From NCBI GenBank assembly GCA_051867655.1, contig JBJDYV010000010.1, forward strand, positions 1-64,000: a DNA stretch of 64,000 nt, given 5' to 3'. Under the pieces are notes generated by a model that was not told the DNA's origin, made no database searches, and saw only the letters and a list, made by a program, of their open reading frames with translations. The DNA comes from JAJPXI01 sp051867655 (GTDB taxonomy: Bacteria; Bacillota; Clostridia; Oscillospirales; Oscillospiraceae). Position numbers and translations under genes: made by a program. Positions 40,416-48,898 of this stretch are shown here, one piece after another. Position 1 is the stretch's first letter. The number at the start of each line of letters is the position of its first letter.

Positions 40416-41168
40416 TTATACTTGCTCCTTTCGCGCGGTAAAAAAGACCCGCTCTTCTCCGGAGCGGGGCGCCCGCAGCTTTAAGTTTCCCCAGCGGCGC
40501 ACATCCACAAACCCGGCCTCGTGCAGGTACTGTTCCAATTCTTCCAGGGTATAGGCGTATTCCTCGTGGACCTCTTCGCCCCGGTCCCAGGCTCCGTCCT
40601 CACGCCGTCGGAAGATATCCATTCCATAGGTCAGCACCCGGCGGCGGGGCGAATAGTCCGCCCGCCAGACACAGTAGGTCTCCTCCGTCTCGTCCAGGTA
40701 CACCTCGCCGTCGGCCTCCTCCAGCACCTCGGGCGACTTCACGTCGAACACGAACAGGCCCCCCGGCATCAGGAACAGGTGCACCCGCGAAAAAGCCCGC
40801 TTGAGCGCAGCGGGCCTTGTCACATAATTTACGCTATCCAGGCAGCAGACGCAGGCGTCAATGGTCCCGTACAGGTCCAGCTTTTCCATGTTCTGATGGA
40901 GAAAAATCGGCGCTTCCCCCGGCAGGCCCCGGCATTTCTCCGCCGCCACCGCCAGCATCTCCGCCGATTGGTCCACCCCGATCATCTCATAGCCCCGCAG
41001 GGTCAGCTCCGCAGTCAGCGAGCCGGTGCCGCAGGCCAGATCCAGCACGGTCCGCACCGGAATGGAACACTTTTGAAAATGCTTTTCCAAAAAGTCCGCC
41101 CAGGCGCGGTAGCGCACGTCTGTGGTCAACTGGTCATAGCTGTCCGCCAGGAACTCGTAGCTGCCCAT
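40416..41168 (-). CDS. Class I SAM-dependent methyltransferase
   Basis: 250 residues. SAM-binding motif I VLDLACGTGSLTAEL (about 42-56), motif II acidic loop MIGVDQSAEML and a post-core LDSVNYVT. N-terminal YEFLADSYDQLTTDVRYRAW is typical of small-molecule methyltransferases in Bacillota (YqeM-like). Substrate unknown. ATG follows the YerC stop directly. Confidence 0.9.
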   Translation of the reverse strand: MGSYEFLADSYDQLTTDVRYRAWADFLEKHFQKCSIPVRTVLDLACGTGSLTAELTLRGYEMIGVDQSAEMLAVAAEKCRGLPGEAPIFLHQNMEKLDLYGTIDACVCCLDSVNYVTRPAALKRAFSRVHLFLMPGGLFVFDVKSPEVLEEADGEVYLDETEETYCVWRADYSPRRRVLTYGMDIFRRREDGAWDRGEEVHEEYAYTLEELEQYLHEAGFVDVRRWGNLKLRAPRSGEERVFFTARKEQV

Positions 41169-41483
41169 TTACTTCTTTTCCTCTTCTTCGCACAGCTCCC
41201 GGATACGGGGCAGAACGGTCTGATAGCCGTCAGCGCCGTACTGAAGGGCGCGGTTGACCCGGCTGATGGTGGCGCTGGACGCGCCGGTGCGCTCCAGAAT
41301 GTCATTGTAGATCATGCCGTCCGACAGGAGGATGGCCACCTCCAGGCGCTGCTCCATGGCCCGCAGTTCGGACACGGTACACAGATCCTGAAAAAACTTT
41401 TTGCATTCCTCCACATTTTGAAGAGTCAAAATACCCTCGTACAGCAGGTCGCTGCGGATCTGCTCCTTCTTTTTGGGTGTCAT
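41169..41483 (-). CDS. YerC/YecD-family TrpR-like regulator
   Basis: 104 residues, all helical. The TrpR-like helix-turn-helix LSDGMIYNDILERTGASSATISRVNRALQYG (about 52-82) is complete. Family members are small DNA-binding proteins of poorly known role. GGAGG upstream. Heads the unit with the methyltransferase and Hsp33. Confidence 0.93.
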   Translation of the reverse strand: MTPKKKEQIRSDLLYEGILTLQNVEECKKFFQDLCTVSELRAMEQRLEVAILLSDGMIYNDILERTGASSATISRVNRALQYGADGYQTVLPRIRELCEEEEKK

Positions 41484-41614
41484 GTGTCCGCCTCCTTGGT
41501 CGTGTACTGCTATACTATTTTATCAATTCAGAGTGCGAAAGTAAAGAAGGATTTTCCCTCCCCCGCACCTTTTCCTCCCCGAATCCATACATTGAATCAA
41601 AAGGAGGCGTTTTT

Positions 41615-42271
41615 ATGGAGTCATCCTCCCCGCCCGTCACTCCCCAGCAGTGGAAGCGCGTCATGAAGCAGGACGGTGAACAGGTTCTTATCCTGTCCAT
41701 CCGCCGTCCGGCATTTCCGGACACGGGAAAGACCAGGCGAATGGAGCGCTACTTTGCCGAAGTGGCCCAGCAGTGGAAGACCCGTTGGGAAACCGCGCTC
41801 TTCCCCAGGGCATGCCAGGCCCTGGCTGACGCGCGGGAAACCAGCAGACCGTTTACCCCCTGGCAGGCTCAGCTGGACTACACCGTCACCCTCTGGCAGC
41901 CGCCGCTGCTCAGTCTGCGCCTGGACGCCGTGGAGACCGGCCCGGGCCCCCGGCCTCTGCGCGTCTGCACAGGCGAGACCTGGGACTGCGGGAGCGGATA
42001 CCCCCGCACCCTGCGCTCCTTCTTTCCCGCGAAGGAGCGCCGCTGGCGCAGACAGCTTCTGGACAATATACGGGAACAGGCCGCCCAACAGCTGGCCTCC
42101 GGGGAGTCCCTGCTGGACCCGGACTGCGCCCAGGTCATGGAGCGCGCCTTTGACCCGGACCGCTTCTATCTGACCGGGGATGGGATCGCGGTTTTCTATC
42201 CGCTCTACGTTTTAGGCGCGTATGCCGAGGGTATTCCGGTCTTTACTGTCCCCATTCCGGAGGATAATTAA
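41615..42271 (+). CDS. RsiV-like DUF3298 protein
   Basis: 218 residues, ATG 8 bases after AAGGAGG; a longer upstream frame has no ribosome site. The C-terminal FYLTGDGIAVFYPLYVLGAYAEGIPVFTVPIPE is the hallmark of DUF3298/RsiV-like domains, and residues about 55-130 resemble the DUF4163 part (a lysozyme-sensing fold in the RsiV anti-sigma factor). There is no signal peptide or membrane helix and no sigma-factor gene nearby, unlike a true RsiV. Its stop is shared with the convergent gene. Confidence 0.82.
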   Translation: MESSSPPVTPQQWKRVMKQDGEQVLILSIRRPAFPDTGKTRRMERYFAEVAQQWKTRWETALFPRACQALADARETSRPFTPWQAQLDYTVTLWQPPLLSLRLDAVETGPGPRPLRVCTGETWDCGSGYPRTLRSFFPAKERRWRRQLLDNIREQAAQQLASGESLLDPDCAQVMERAFDPDRFYLTGDGIAVFYPLYVLGAYAEGIPVFTVPIPEDN

Positions 42272-42930
42272 ACAAAAGGCTGCCCTTCCCCGTCCAGAAC
42301 CGCCTTGCGGTGGTACCGGACGAAATCCGGCTTCAGCATGGGGTACTCCCGCTCCAGTGCGGCCGTCAGGAGCTGCGGATTCAGGCCCGGATTCTGGGCG
42401 CTGATGACCGCATTCAGAATCACAGCGCCGCTTTCTTCCGTCAGGTTAAACGACTTTACAAGTGGGATAATATCAACGATCGTCTCCCCTGTCTTGGACT
42501 TTTTGGACTTCTTCGTCACTTCCAGCCGCTCCCGGCCCAGCAGCTCCTGCCACGCCTGCGCCGCGCCGTCCGGAACGCCGCCATCATACTCCAGCGTCAG
42601 GTGGTAATCCACAAGAGCCAGTTCCTTGGCCTTACGCCCGCCCTCATAACAGGTTTCCACCACGATGCCCTCCGGCAGCGCCGCGTTCAGCCGCGCGGGC
42701 ACCTCGTCGGGGGAAATATCGTCCAGCAACTGAAACTCCAGAATCTCGCACTGGCTGGAAAAACCCAGGGGCAGCGGCAGCAGGATGGAAATGAACGGAT
42801 GAGGGTTAAACCCCTCCGTGTGCTTGATGGTCAAATCGGCGCGCTGAAAGGCGCGCTGAAAGGTCCGCATCAGGTCCAGATGGGAGATGTACTTGGCCCG
42901 CCCGGTCTTGGAAAATAGCAGTCTACTCAT
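42268..42930 (-). CDS. TIGR03936 radical-SAM-associated protein
   Basis: 220 residues. Start MSRLLFSKTGRAKYISHLDL, then MRTFQRAFQRADL and GFNPHPFISILLPLPLGF are family-defining. The gene always accompanies a TIGR03960 radical SAM gene, here overlapping it by 8 bases. Its function is unknown; the pair commonly precedes RNase G/E and ribosomal protein L21 genes and is suspected in RNA or ribosome modification. Confidence 0.94.
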   Translation of the reverse strand: MSRLLFSKTGRAKYISHLDLMRTFQRAFQRADLTIKHTEGFNPHPFISILLPLPLGFSSQCEILEFQLLDDISPDEVPARLNAALPEGIVVETCYEGGRKAKELALVDYHLTLEYDGGVPDGAAQAWQELLGRERLEVTKKSKKSKTGETIVDIIPLVKSFNLTEESGAVILNAVISAQNPGLNPQLLTAALEREYPMLKPDFVRYHRKAVLDGEGQPFV

Positions 42931-44758
42931 CGCACTTTCCTCCCGTATACAGCTTGTCCGCGCCGCACGCCATGCACTGGCGTCGGCAGTCCGGGGTGAT
43001 CACGGCCTTGTAGCACTGCTCCCGCTCGCGCCAGAAAAATTCCGGCCGCACACCCACCGAGGTCACCGACCATGGCATGATCTCGTCCTTGCCGCGCTCC
43101 CGGTTGGCATAAAAAGTCGGGTCGATGCCGCACTGTTCAAAGGCGTTCATCCAGCGGTCCATATCAAAATACTCGCTCCAGGAGTCGAACTTGGCCCCGT
43201 TGCGCCAGGCCAGCTCAATGGCGTCGGCCAGGCGGCGGTCACCCCGGGAGAACACGGCCTCCAGGAAGCTGGTATCCGGGTCGTGCCAGTTATAGTGGAT
43301 GGAGCGGTCGCGCATGTGCTCCCGCAGCAGGGTCACACGGCGGTAGTACTCCTTCCGGGTCACCTGCCCCTCCCACTGGAAGGGCGTGTGCGCCTTGGGC
43401 ACGAAGCAAGAGGTGGACACGGTGACGCGCACGCCCCGCTTCTTATTGGGAGAATACTCCCGCCAGCACTGCACCACCTTGTTGGCCAGGTCCGCAATGC
43501 CCAACACGTCTTCATCGGTCTCCGTGGGCAGACCCAGCATGAAATAGAGCTTCACGCTGCTCCAACCGCCCTCAAACACCATGCGGGCCGAGCGCAGGAT
43601 CTCTTCCTCGGTGACATTTTTGTTGATGGCGTCCCGAAGCCGCTGCGTCCCGGCCTCTGGCGCGAAGGTCAGACCGCTTTTGCGCACCTTCTGCAGGCGC
43701 TCCATCAGGCCCAGGGAGAAATTATCGATCCGCAGGGAGGGCAGAGACATGCTGATATCCCGGGGTTCGCAGTACCCCAAAAGGCCGTCGCACAGCCCTT
43801 CCAGGGGACGGTAGTCACTGGTGGACAGGGACGACAGCGTCATCTCCTGATAGCCCGACTGCTTGCAGGACTCGACGCCCTGCTGCACCAGCAGCTCCGG
43901 GTCCTTGGAGCGCACCGGCCGGTAGGCATAGCCCGCCTGGCAGAAGCGGCACCCGCGGATGCAGCCGCGGAACACCTCCAGCATGACCCGGTCGTGGACG
44001 ATCTCGGTGGAGGGAATGATAGTCTTTGTGGGAAAATAGGCCTTGTTCAGATCCTGCACGATGCGCTTGGTCACCGGAAGAGAAGCTCCCTCACGGGGGA
44101 TGATGGAGGCGATGGTGCCGTCCTCCTTGTAGCTGACATCGTACAGAGAAGGTACATACAGCCCGGGGATCTGGGCCGCCGCGAGCAGAAACCGCTTTTT
44201 GTCCCAGCCCTCCCGCTTGGCCTGACGGTACAGCTCAATCATCTCCACCGTCACGTCCTCACCCTCGCCCAGGGAGAAAATATCCGCGAACGGGCTCAGG
44301 GGCTCCGGATTGAACGCGCAGGTGCCGCCCACCACGACGATGGGGCTCAGTTCCGTGCGCTCCTCTGCCCGGACAGGCAGGCCGGCCAGATCCAGCATGT
44401 TGAGGACGTTGGTGTAGGCCATTTCATAGCCCACGGAAAAGCCAATCAGGTCAAAATCGCGAATGGGATCTCCGCTCTCAAGGCCGTAAAGGGAAATCCC
44501 TTCCCGGCGCATTTCGGTCTCCATATCCCCCCAGGGGGCAAAGACGCGCTCACACCAGACGCCGTCCATTTCATTCATCAGCCCGTAGAGAATGCGCACG
44601 CCAAGGTTGGACATACCGATCTCATAGGTGTCCGGGAAGCAAAGGGCAAAGCGGATGTCCACCTGCTCTTTGTCTTTCACCACCGCGTTGTATTCGCCGC
44701 CGGTGTAGCGGGCCGGTTTCTGCACCCGGGGCAGGATGCGCTCCAAGGTTCGATCCAT
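42923..44758 (-). CDS. TIGR03960 B12-binding radical SAM protein
   Basis: 611 residues. A cobalamin-binding-like N-terminal domain (about 20-200), then the radical SAM cluster motif GCIRGCRFCQAGY (CxxxCxxC), GGWSSVKLYFMLGLPTETDEDV and a C-terminal SWSEYFDMDRWMNAFEQ block. Iron-sulfur enzyme using S-adenosylmethionine radicals; reaction unknown. GGAGG 7 bases upstream. Confidence 0.95.
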   Translation of the reverse strand: MDRTLERILPRVQKPARYTGGEYNAVVKDKEQVDIRFALCFPDTYEIGMSNLGVRILYGLMNEMDGVWCERVFAPWGDMETEMRREGISLYGLESGDPIRDFDLIGFSVGYEMAYTNVLNMLDLAGLPVRAEERTELSPIVVVGGTCAFNPEPLSPFADIFSLGEGEDVTVEMIELYRQAKREGWDKKRFLLAAAQIPGLYVPSLYDVSYKEDGTIASIIPREGASLPVTKRIVQDLNKAYFPTKTIIPSTEIVHDRVMLEVFRGCIRGCRFCQAGYAYRPVRSKDPELLVQQGVESCKQSGYQEMTLSSLSTSDYRPLEGLCDGLLGYCEPRDISMSLPSLRIDNFSLGLMERLQKVRKSGLTFAPEAGTQRLRDAINKNVTEEEILRSARMVFEGGWSSVKLYFMLGLPTETDEDVLGIADLANKVVQCWREYSPNKKRGVRVTVSTSCFVPKAHTPFQWEGQVTRKEYYRRVTLLREHMRDRSIHYNWHDPDTSFLEAVFSRGDRRLADAIELAWRNGAKFDSWSEYFDMDRWMNAFEQCGIDPTFYANRERGKDEIMPWSVTSVGVRPEFFWREREQCYKAVITPDCRRQCMACGADKLYTGGKCDE

Positions 44759-44770
44759 GATGTTCCTCCG

Positions 44771-45664
44771 TTATCTTTCCACGCGTACCGTGTATTTTTC
44801 CTGTAAGGCAATGGGGTGGTAGGACAGCTTGGACTTGCGCAGGCCGGGATCGCCCACGTCCTCCTCCCGGTTGATATACCGCACCTCATCCGTCACATAT
44901 TCCCGGGCGAAACAGTTGACCAGCTTCTGATAAACGCCCGAATATTGGACATCCGCTTTTTCAATGTGGACATACAGGGTGTCCCGGACGATCTCGCCCA
45001 TGGAAATGCCCACGATCTTTCCATCCACGCGCAGGATGCCGCCCAGGAAGGCGTACGCATCAAAGTGGTCCAGCACTTCAAAAATCTCGCCCACCTCTGC
45101 CTGTGCCGTCTCCCCCTCCTTGGTCCGTTCCTGAAGAAAGCCCCGGTAGAATGAGCGCACCTCTTCCACATGGTCCGCCGTCATCCGCTCAAAGCTCCAG
45201 TCGGGGCAATCCCGCTCGAACCTGTGGATGTGGTTGCGCTGGGCGGCGTATTTGCGTCCGGCAAACTCCACCATGTCCCGGCTCTCATAGAGATAGTCGT
45301 ACCAGTCCCGGTTTTCCTCCACCTTCAGGTCGGGCCAGCGGCTGCGCAGCAGCTCCAGGTCGTTGGGCGTCACCGTGCAGAACTCCAGCGGGATCCCGCG
45401 GTCCCGGCAGTATTCCTCCGTCTGTTCCAGCAGCAGCTGTGGGTTTTTGCCGATGGGGACGGTAAAGGCGAACTGTCCGTCCAGATAGCGTGACCGGAAG
45501 ATCAGCGTGTCATCCACAATCGCAAAACAGTTGTCAAAATAGTTCCGCCACATCAGCGTGCTTCCGACCGTGCAGTCGCAAATACGCCGGTTCTGCTGCA
45601 AAAAGAAAGGCCGGATCAACGGGATGTGCTCCAGCTCCAGCTTTGTAAATTCCAACGCGCTCAT
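44771..45664 (-). CDS. DUF2156 protein (phosphatidylglycerol lysyltransferase-like GNAT)
   Basis: 297 residues made of two GNAT-like halves, as in the catalytic part of MprF without its membrane domain. FEREL-like GRKYAAQRNHIHRFERDCPDW near 130-150 and the C-terminal VRYINREEDVGDPGLRKSKLSYHP are typical. Family members transfer aminoacyl groups or are of unknown function. It has its own promoter and lies 12 bases before the TIGR03960 gene. Confidence 0.9.
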   Translation of the reverse strand: MSALEFTKLELEHIPLIRPFFLQQNRRICDCTVGSTLMWRNYFDNCFAIVDDTLIFRSRYLDGQFAFTVPIGKNPQLLLEQTEEYCRDRGIPLEFCTVTPNDLELLRSRWPDLKVEENRDWYDYLYESRDMVEFAGRKYAAQRNHIHRFERDCPDWSFERMTADHVEEVRSFYRGFLQERTKEGETAQAEVGEIFEVLDHFDAYAFLGGILRVDGKIVGISMGEIVRDTLYVHIEKADVQYSGVYQKLVNCFAREYVTDEVRYINREEDVGDPGLRKSKLSYHPIALQEKYTVRVER

Positions 45665-45707
45665 TTTTAATACTCCTGTTGTTCTTTCCTATATCCATTG
45701 AATTTTT

Positions 45708-45736
45708 ATTATATCAGACCTCGGAACTCTTTTCAA
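45708..45736 (-). promoter_or_regulatory. Promoter of the DUF2156-radical SAM operon
   Basis: Minus-strand TTGAAA (45736-45731), 17-base spacer, TATAAT (45713-45708). Confidence 0.65.
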
Positions 45737-45748
45737 CTGATAAACTTT

Positions 45749-46537
45749 TTAAACTCTTCCATTAAAATCCCGGTCAAACCATGCGTCCAGAGGTTTTCCT
45801 TCCAAAAAGGCGGTCAGTTTTTCCGCCGCCACAAGGGACTCCTCCTCCAGAAGGGCCAGCAAATCCTCGTCGCAGCGTGCGTAGGCGGCCACCTCCCGTT
45901 TCAGCGCCATATCCCGGAACAGCTCGCCCCGGCGCGACACCCGGGCCGCCAGCTCAAAGCAGCTCCCCGCCGCCCGGCTTCCCGCCGCCCTTGTGTGCCA
46001 GCCACTGGCTTTGCAGTAAAAATTCAGCCCTTTCCGGTATTGCCAGCCCTCTACGCCGGGGTAAACGACCTGCTCCAGCAGCTCGTAAAAGGAGTCGGGC
46101 ATCGGCGGGTTGGGCATCGGCGTCTCCTTGTGGGGATCCGCTCCATTGCGCACCATGAGAAAGCGGTCAAATTCCGCTTCCAGGCTCGCATGGGCGATCG
46201 TTCCGCTGTCCTCCCGCTGCCGGATATAGGGATGGCACCGGCTGTCCAGCGCGAAATGGCAGAGAAACCCTGCCGCGTACCCGGCGGAAAAGTCTCTCTC
46301 CTCCTTCACTGCAAGCCGCAGGCGCTCCATGACCGGGCGCACCGGATGGCGATGGACTGATCGGCCCACAGCACGCACTGTTCCGCCCCGTACCGGCCGG
46401 AAAAAGTACAAGGGATCCGGGCCGTACTGTCCCAATGTATAGGCGTTTTCTTCCCTCTCCAAACGGATACGCAGGCTTTCCGGCAGAGCCGCCAGAACCA
46501 GAGTTCCAAATTGCAGGTGGGCGTAATAGTTGGGCAT
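45749..46537 (-). CDS. Zinc-dependent phospholipase C-family protein
   Basis: 262 residues. MPNYYAHLQFGTLVLAAL contains a conserved early His; GQYGPDPLYFF, HRHPVRPVMERL, YAAGFLCHFALDSRCHPYI and AHASLEAEFDRFL carry the expected His/Asp metal ligands of the PF00882 family. No signal peptide, so probably cytoplasmic. The ATG at 46537 has AGGGGG about 6 bases upstream and is preferred to the ATG at 46552. Activity on phospholipids is not assured; these clostridial proteins are uncharacterised. Confidence 0.87.
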   Translation of the reverse strand: MPNYYAHLQFGTLVLAALPESLRIRLEREENAYTLGQYGPDPLYFFRPVRGGTVRAVGRSVHRHPVRPVMERLRLAVKEERDFSAGYAAGFLCHFALDSRCHPYIRQREDSGTIAHASLEAEFDRFLMVRNGADPHKETPMPNPPMPDSFYELLEQVVYPGVEGWQYRKGLNFYCKASGWHTRAAGSRAAGSCFELAARVSRRGELFRDMALKREVAAYARCDEDLLALLEEESLVAAEKLTAFLEGKPLDAWFDRDFNGRV

Positions 46538-46647
46538 GGTTTTCCCCCTCACAGCATTTATTATGTCCTTCCGAAAGAGAGGAAGGAGCTTTTCCGTCGG
46601 AAAACTTTTTCGGTAAGGCTCTGTTTTCCTGCTGCGGATTCAATACA

Positions 46648-46676
46648 TTGACATTTTATTTTTAAGATGTTAAATT
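46648..46676 (+). promoter_or_regulatory. Promoter of the small membrane protein gene
   Basis: TTGACA (46648-46653), 17-base AT-rich spacer, TAAATT (46671-46676), 41 bases before the ATG. Confidence 0.65.
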
Positions 46677-46717
46677 ATTAAACAGAGAAAATCCCTTGCA
46701 GAAAGGACGGAACACCC

Positions 46718-47224
46718 ATGGGTATTTGGAGATCATCCGGCGGCAAAGAAAACAATACGTCTTTTGATCCTGCGTCAGAACAGCAGAAGGCGGTAGAAGC
46801 TGCAAAAAGATCCAGAAAGCTCAATTCAATTTGTCTTGTGGTGATTATCGTCGTATTTTTGGCGTACTCTCTCTTCTTTCAGAAGCCAAAAGTAGAAGCC
46901 ACAATGGGCGATAATGCATTCGGCCTGATCACACTGAACGATACGACCATCGCCTTTTACCTGACGGATGTCGAATCGGTGGAGCTCGGCGACAGTCTTT
47001 CCACATTTGACAAGGGCACGTTTCAGTCGGGAACAGAAGAATCCACCTGCTGCAGCGGGACCTATGTCAATGACGCCTTCGGCGAATATGAACTGCATGT
47101 CAACCTGAAGGTAGAGCCCTACGTGATTGTACACTATACGGACGGCATTCTCGTTTTCAACAATCCCTCGGCGGAGGGCACGATGGAGTTATATACCAAT
47201 CTGTTGGATGCCGTCGGCAATTAA
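46718..47224 (+). CDS. Hypothetical membrane-anchored protein
   Basis: 168 residues, not recognised. A charged N-terminus (about 1-35) precedes one membrane helix (LNSICLVVIIVVFLAYSLFF, about 36-55); the remaining 110 residues are outside and beta-rich, with repeated hydrophobic alternation (AFGLITLNDTTIAFYLTDVE, YELHVNLKVEPYVIVHYTDG) resembling a small PH-like barrel. AGAAAGGA lies upstream. It is a single-gene unit with its own promoter and terminator and lower GC than its neighbours, so possibly acquired. Confidence 0.8.
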   Translation: MGIWRSSGGKENNTSFDPASEQQKAVEAAKRSRKLNSICLVVIIVVFLAYSLFFQKPKVEATMGDNAFGLITLNDTTIAFYLTDVESVELGDSLSTFDKGTFQSGTEESTCCSGTYVNDAFGEYELHVNLKVEPYVIVHYTDGILVFNNPSAEGTMELYTNLLDAVGN

Positions 47225-47253
47225 AAGGCGTCCGAATCCCCATCGAAATCGAA

Positions 47254-47291
47254 AGCAGACACACACAAAAAATGTGGGTGTCTGCTTTTTT
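47254..47291 (+). terminator. Terminator after the small membrane protein gene
   Basis: 14-bp stem with one mismatch (47254-47267, 47273-47286; AGCAGACACACACA / TGTGGGTGTCTGCT) followed by six T. It may also serve the convergent cls gene. Confidence 0.8.
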
Positions 47292-47321
47292 GATGGCAGA
47301 AGCATCCGCGCAAACGGCTTC

Positions 47322-48848
47322 TTACAGCAGGGGCGCAAACACGCGCAGCAGAGCGCGCAGGGCCCTCCGGGGCCAGGGGACGGCGCGGCACTGCTCCAGG
47401 CTGATCGCCTCGGAAACCGACTGTGTCGCCAGAAAGTCCATTTTGATATCCAGCACGGAAGGCGTATCATAGAGTACCACGCCGTCCTCAAAGTGGAGAA
47501 ACATACTGCGGTAGTCCATGTTGACCGTGCCCACCGTGCCGTAGCGGTCGTCCACCGCAAAATTCTTCGCGTGGATAAAGCCGGGCGTGTACTCAAAGAT
47601 CTGGACGCCTGCCTCCAGCAAAGCCTGATAATGGGCCCGGGTCAGTTCAAAGATGATCTTCTTGTCCGGGATGTGCGGGGTAATGATGCGCACATCCACA
47701 CCCGCCTTGGCCGCCGAAATCAGCGCGGTGGAGGTGGCGTGATCGATAATAAGATAGGGTGTTGTCAGATAGACATAGCGCTTGGCTTTGTTGATCAGAT
47801 TCAGGTAGACCGTCTCCCCCACCGGCTCATCGTCCAGGGGACTGTCGCCGTAGGGCTGCACAAAGCCCCTCCCGGTGGCGTCGTCAAGCTCCGGTCGGAA
47901 CTGTTCGAAATTCTCCCGGGTCCTGGCGGTAAAGTTCCACATATTCAGGAACATGACCGTAAAGCTCCACGCCGCTTCCCCCCGCAGGAGAATGGCGGTG
48001 TCCTTCCAGTGGCCGAAGCGCTCCTTCTCGTTGATATACTCGTCCGCCAGGTTGGTTCCGCCCGTATAGGCCACCTTGCCGTCCACCACCAGGATCTTCC
48101 GGTGGTCCCGGTTGTTCATGCGCACCGAGAGGATGGGCAAAAAGCGGTTGAACACATGGCATTGAATGCCCCGCTGTCTCAGTTTGTGGTCATAATCCCG
48201 CGGCAGGGTGAACATGCTGCCGATATCGTCGTAGAGCACCCGCACTTCCACCCCGGCGGCCGCTTTTTCCTCCAGAATCTCCAGAATGGAATCCCACATC
48301 TTGCCTGGTTCGATGATGAAGAACTCCAGAAAGATGTAGCGCTCCGCCTTTTTCAGCTCCCGCAGGATGCTCTCAAACTGCACCTCGCCCAGGGGAAAAT
48401 ACTCGGTCTCCGTATTGCCGTAGACCGGGCAGTGGGCCACACGCTCCAGGTAGCGGGCCATATTGCCCGCATCCTCCCCCACATCGCGGGTCAGGATCTC
48501 CGACTGGTGGGTATCCCCCAGCTCCTCCTGCTGGATCTGATCCATGCTCTGCATCTTCTGGCGGGTCCGCCTGGACAGCCGGTTCCCGCCGAACAGCAGG
48601 TAGAGCAGCCACCCGAAGATGGGAAACAGCATGATGGGAATGATCCACGCGATCTTGTAGGAGGGATTGCTGCGGTCTCCCACGATCCAGATAACAATAA
48701 TAAAGGAAAGCGTCCCACAGATCAGGTTGAAGTAACGATAATACTCATTAAAGCCCAGCAAAACGATCAGCAATGCCGCAAGCTGGATCACAATGGACAG
48801 CGCCACCAAAAAAACACGGTGGGTCAGCAGCTTCATCAGCTTGATCAT
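47322..48848 (-). CDS. cls: Cardiolipin synthase
   Basis: 508 residues. Two N-terminal membrane helices, then two phospholipase-D HKD motifs: HRKILVVDGKVAYTGG and HAKNFAVDDRYGTVG, each with the downstream Asn/Gly. It joins two phosphatidylglycerols to cardiolipin in the membrane. The ATG at 48848 (MIKLMKLL) has AGGAGGGA upstream; an in-frame start 21 bases earlier is less likely. Follows dnaE by 50 bases, end of the murB-to-cls run. Confidence 0.95.
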   Translation of the reverse strand: MIKLMKLLTHRVFLVALSIVIQLAALLIVLLGFNEYYRYFNLICGTLSFIIVIWIVGDRSNPSYKIAWIIPIMLFPIFGWLLYLLFGGNRLSRRTRQKMQSMDQIQQEELGDTHQSEILTRDVGEDAGNMARYLERVAHCPVYGNTETEYFPLGEVQFESILRELKKAERYIFLEFFIIEPGKMWDSILEILEEKAAAGVEVRVLYDDIGSMFTLPRDYDHKLRQRGIQCHVFNRFLPILSVRMNNRDHRKILVVDGKVAYTGGTNLADEYINEKERFGHWKDTAILLRGEAAWSFTVMFLNMWNFTARTRENFEQFRPELDDATGRGFVQPYGDSPLDDEPVGETVYLNLINKAKRYVYLTTPYLIIDHATSTALISAAKAGVDVRIITPHIPDKKIIFELTRAHYQALLEAGVQIFEYTPGFIHAKNFAVDDRYGTVGTVNMDYRSMFLHFEDGVVLYDTPSVLDIKMDFLATQSVSEAISLEQCRAVPWPRRALRALLRVFAPLL

Positions 48849-48898
48849 TCCATCCCTCCTCTTTGGCAAAGGTTCTCACGAACCGGCTTTTTCGTCTC

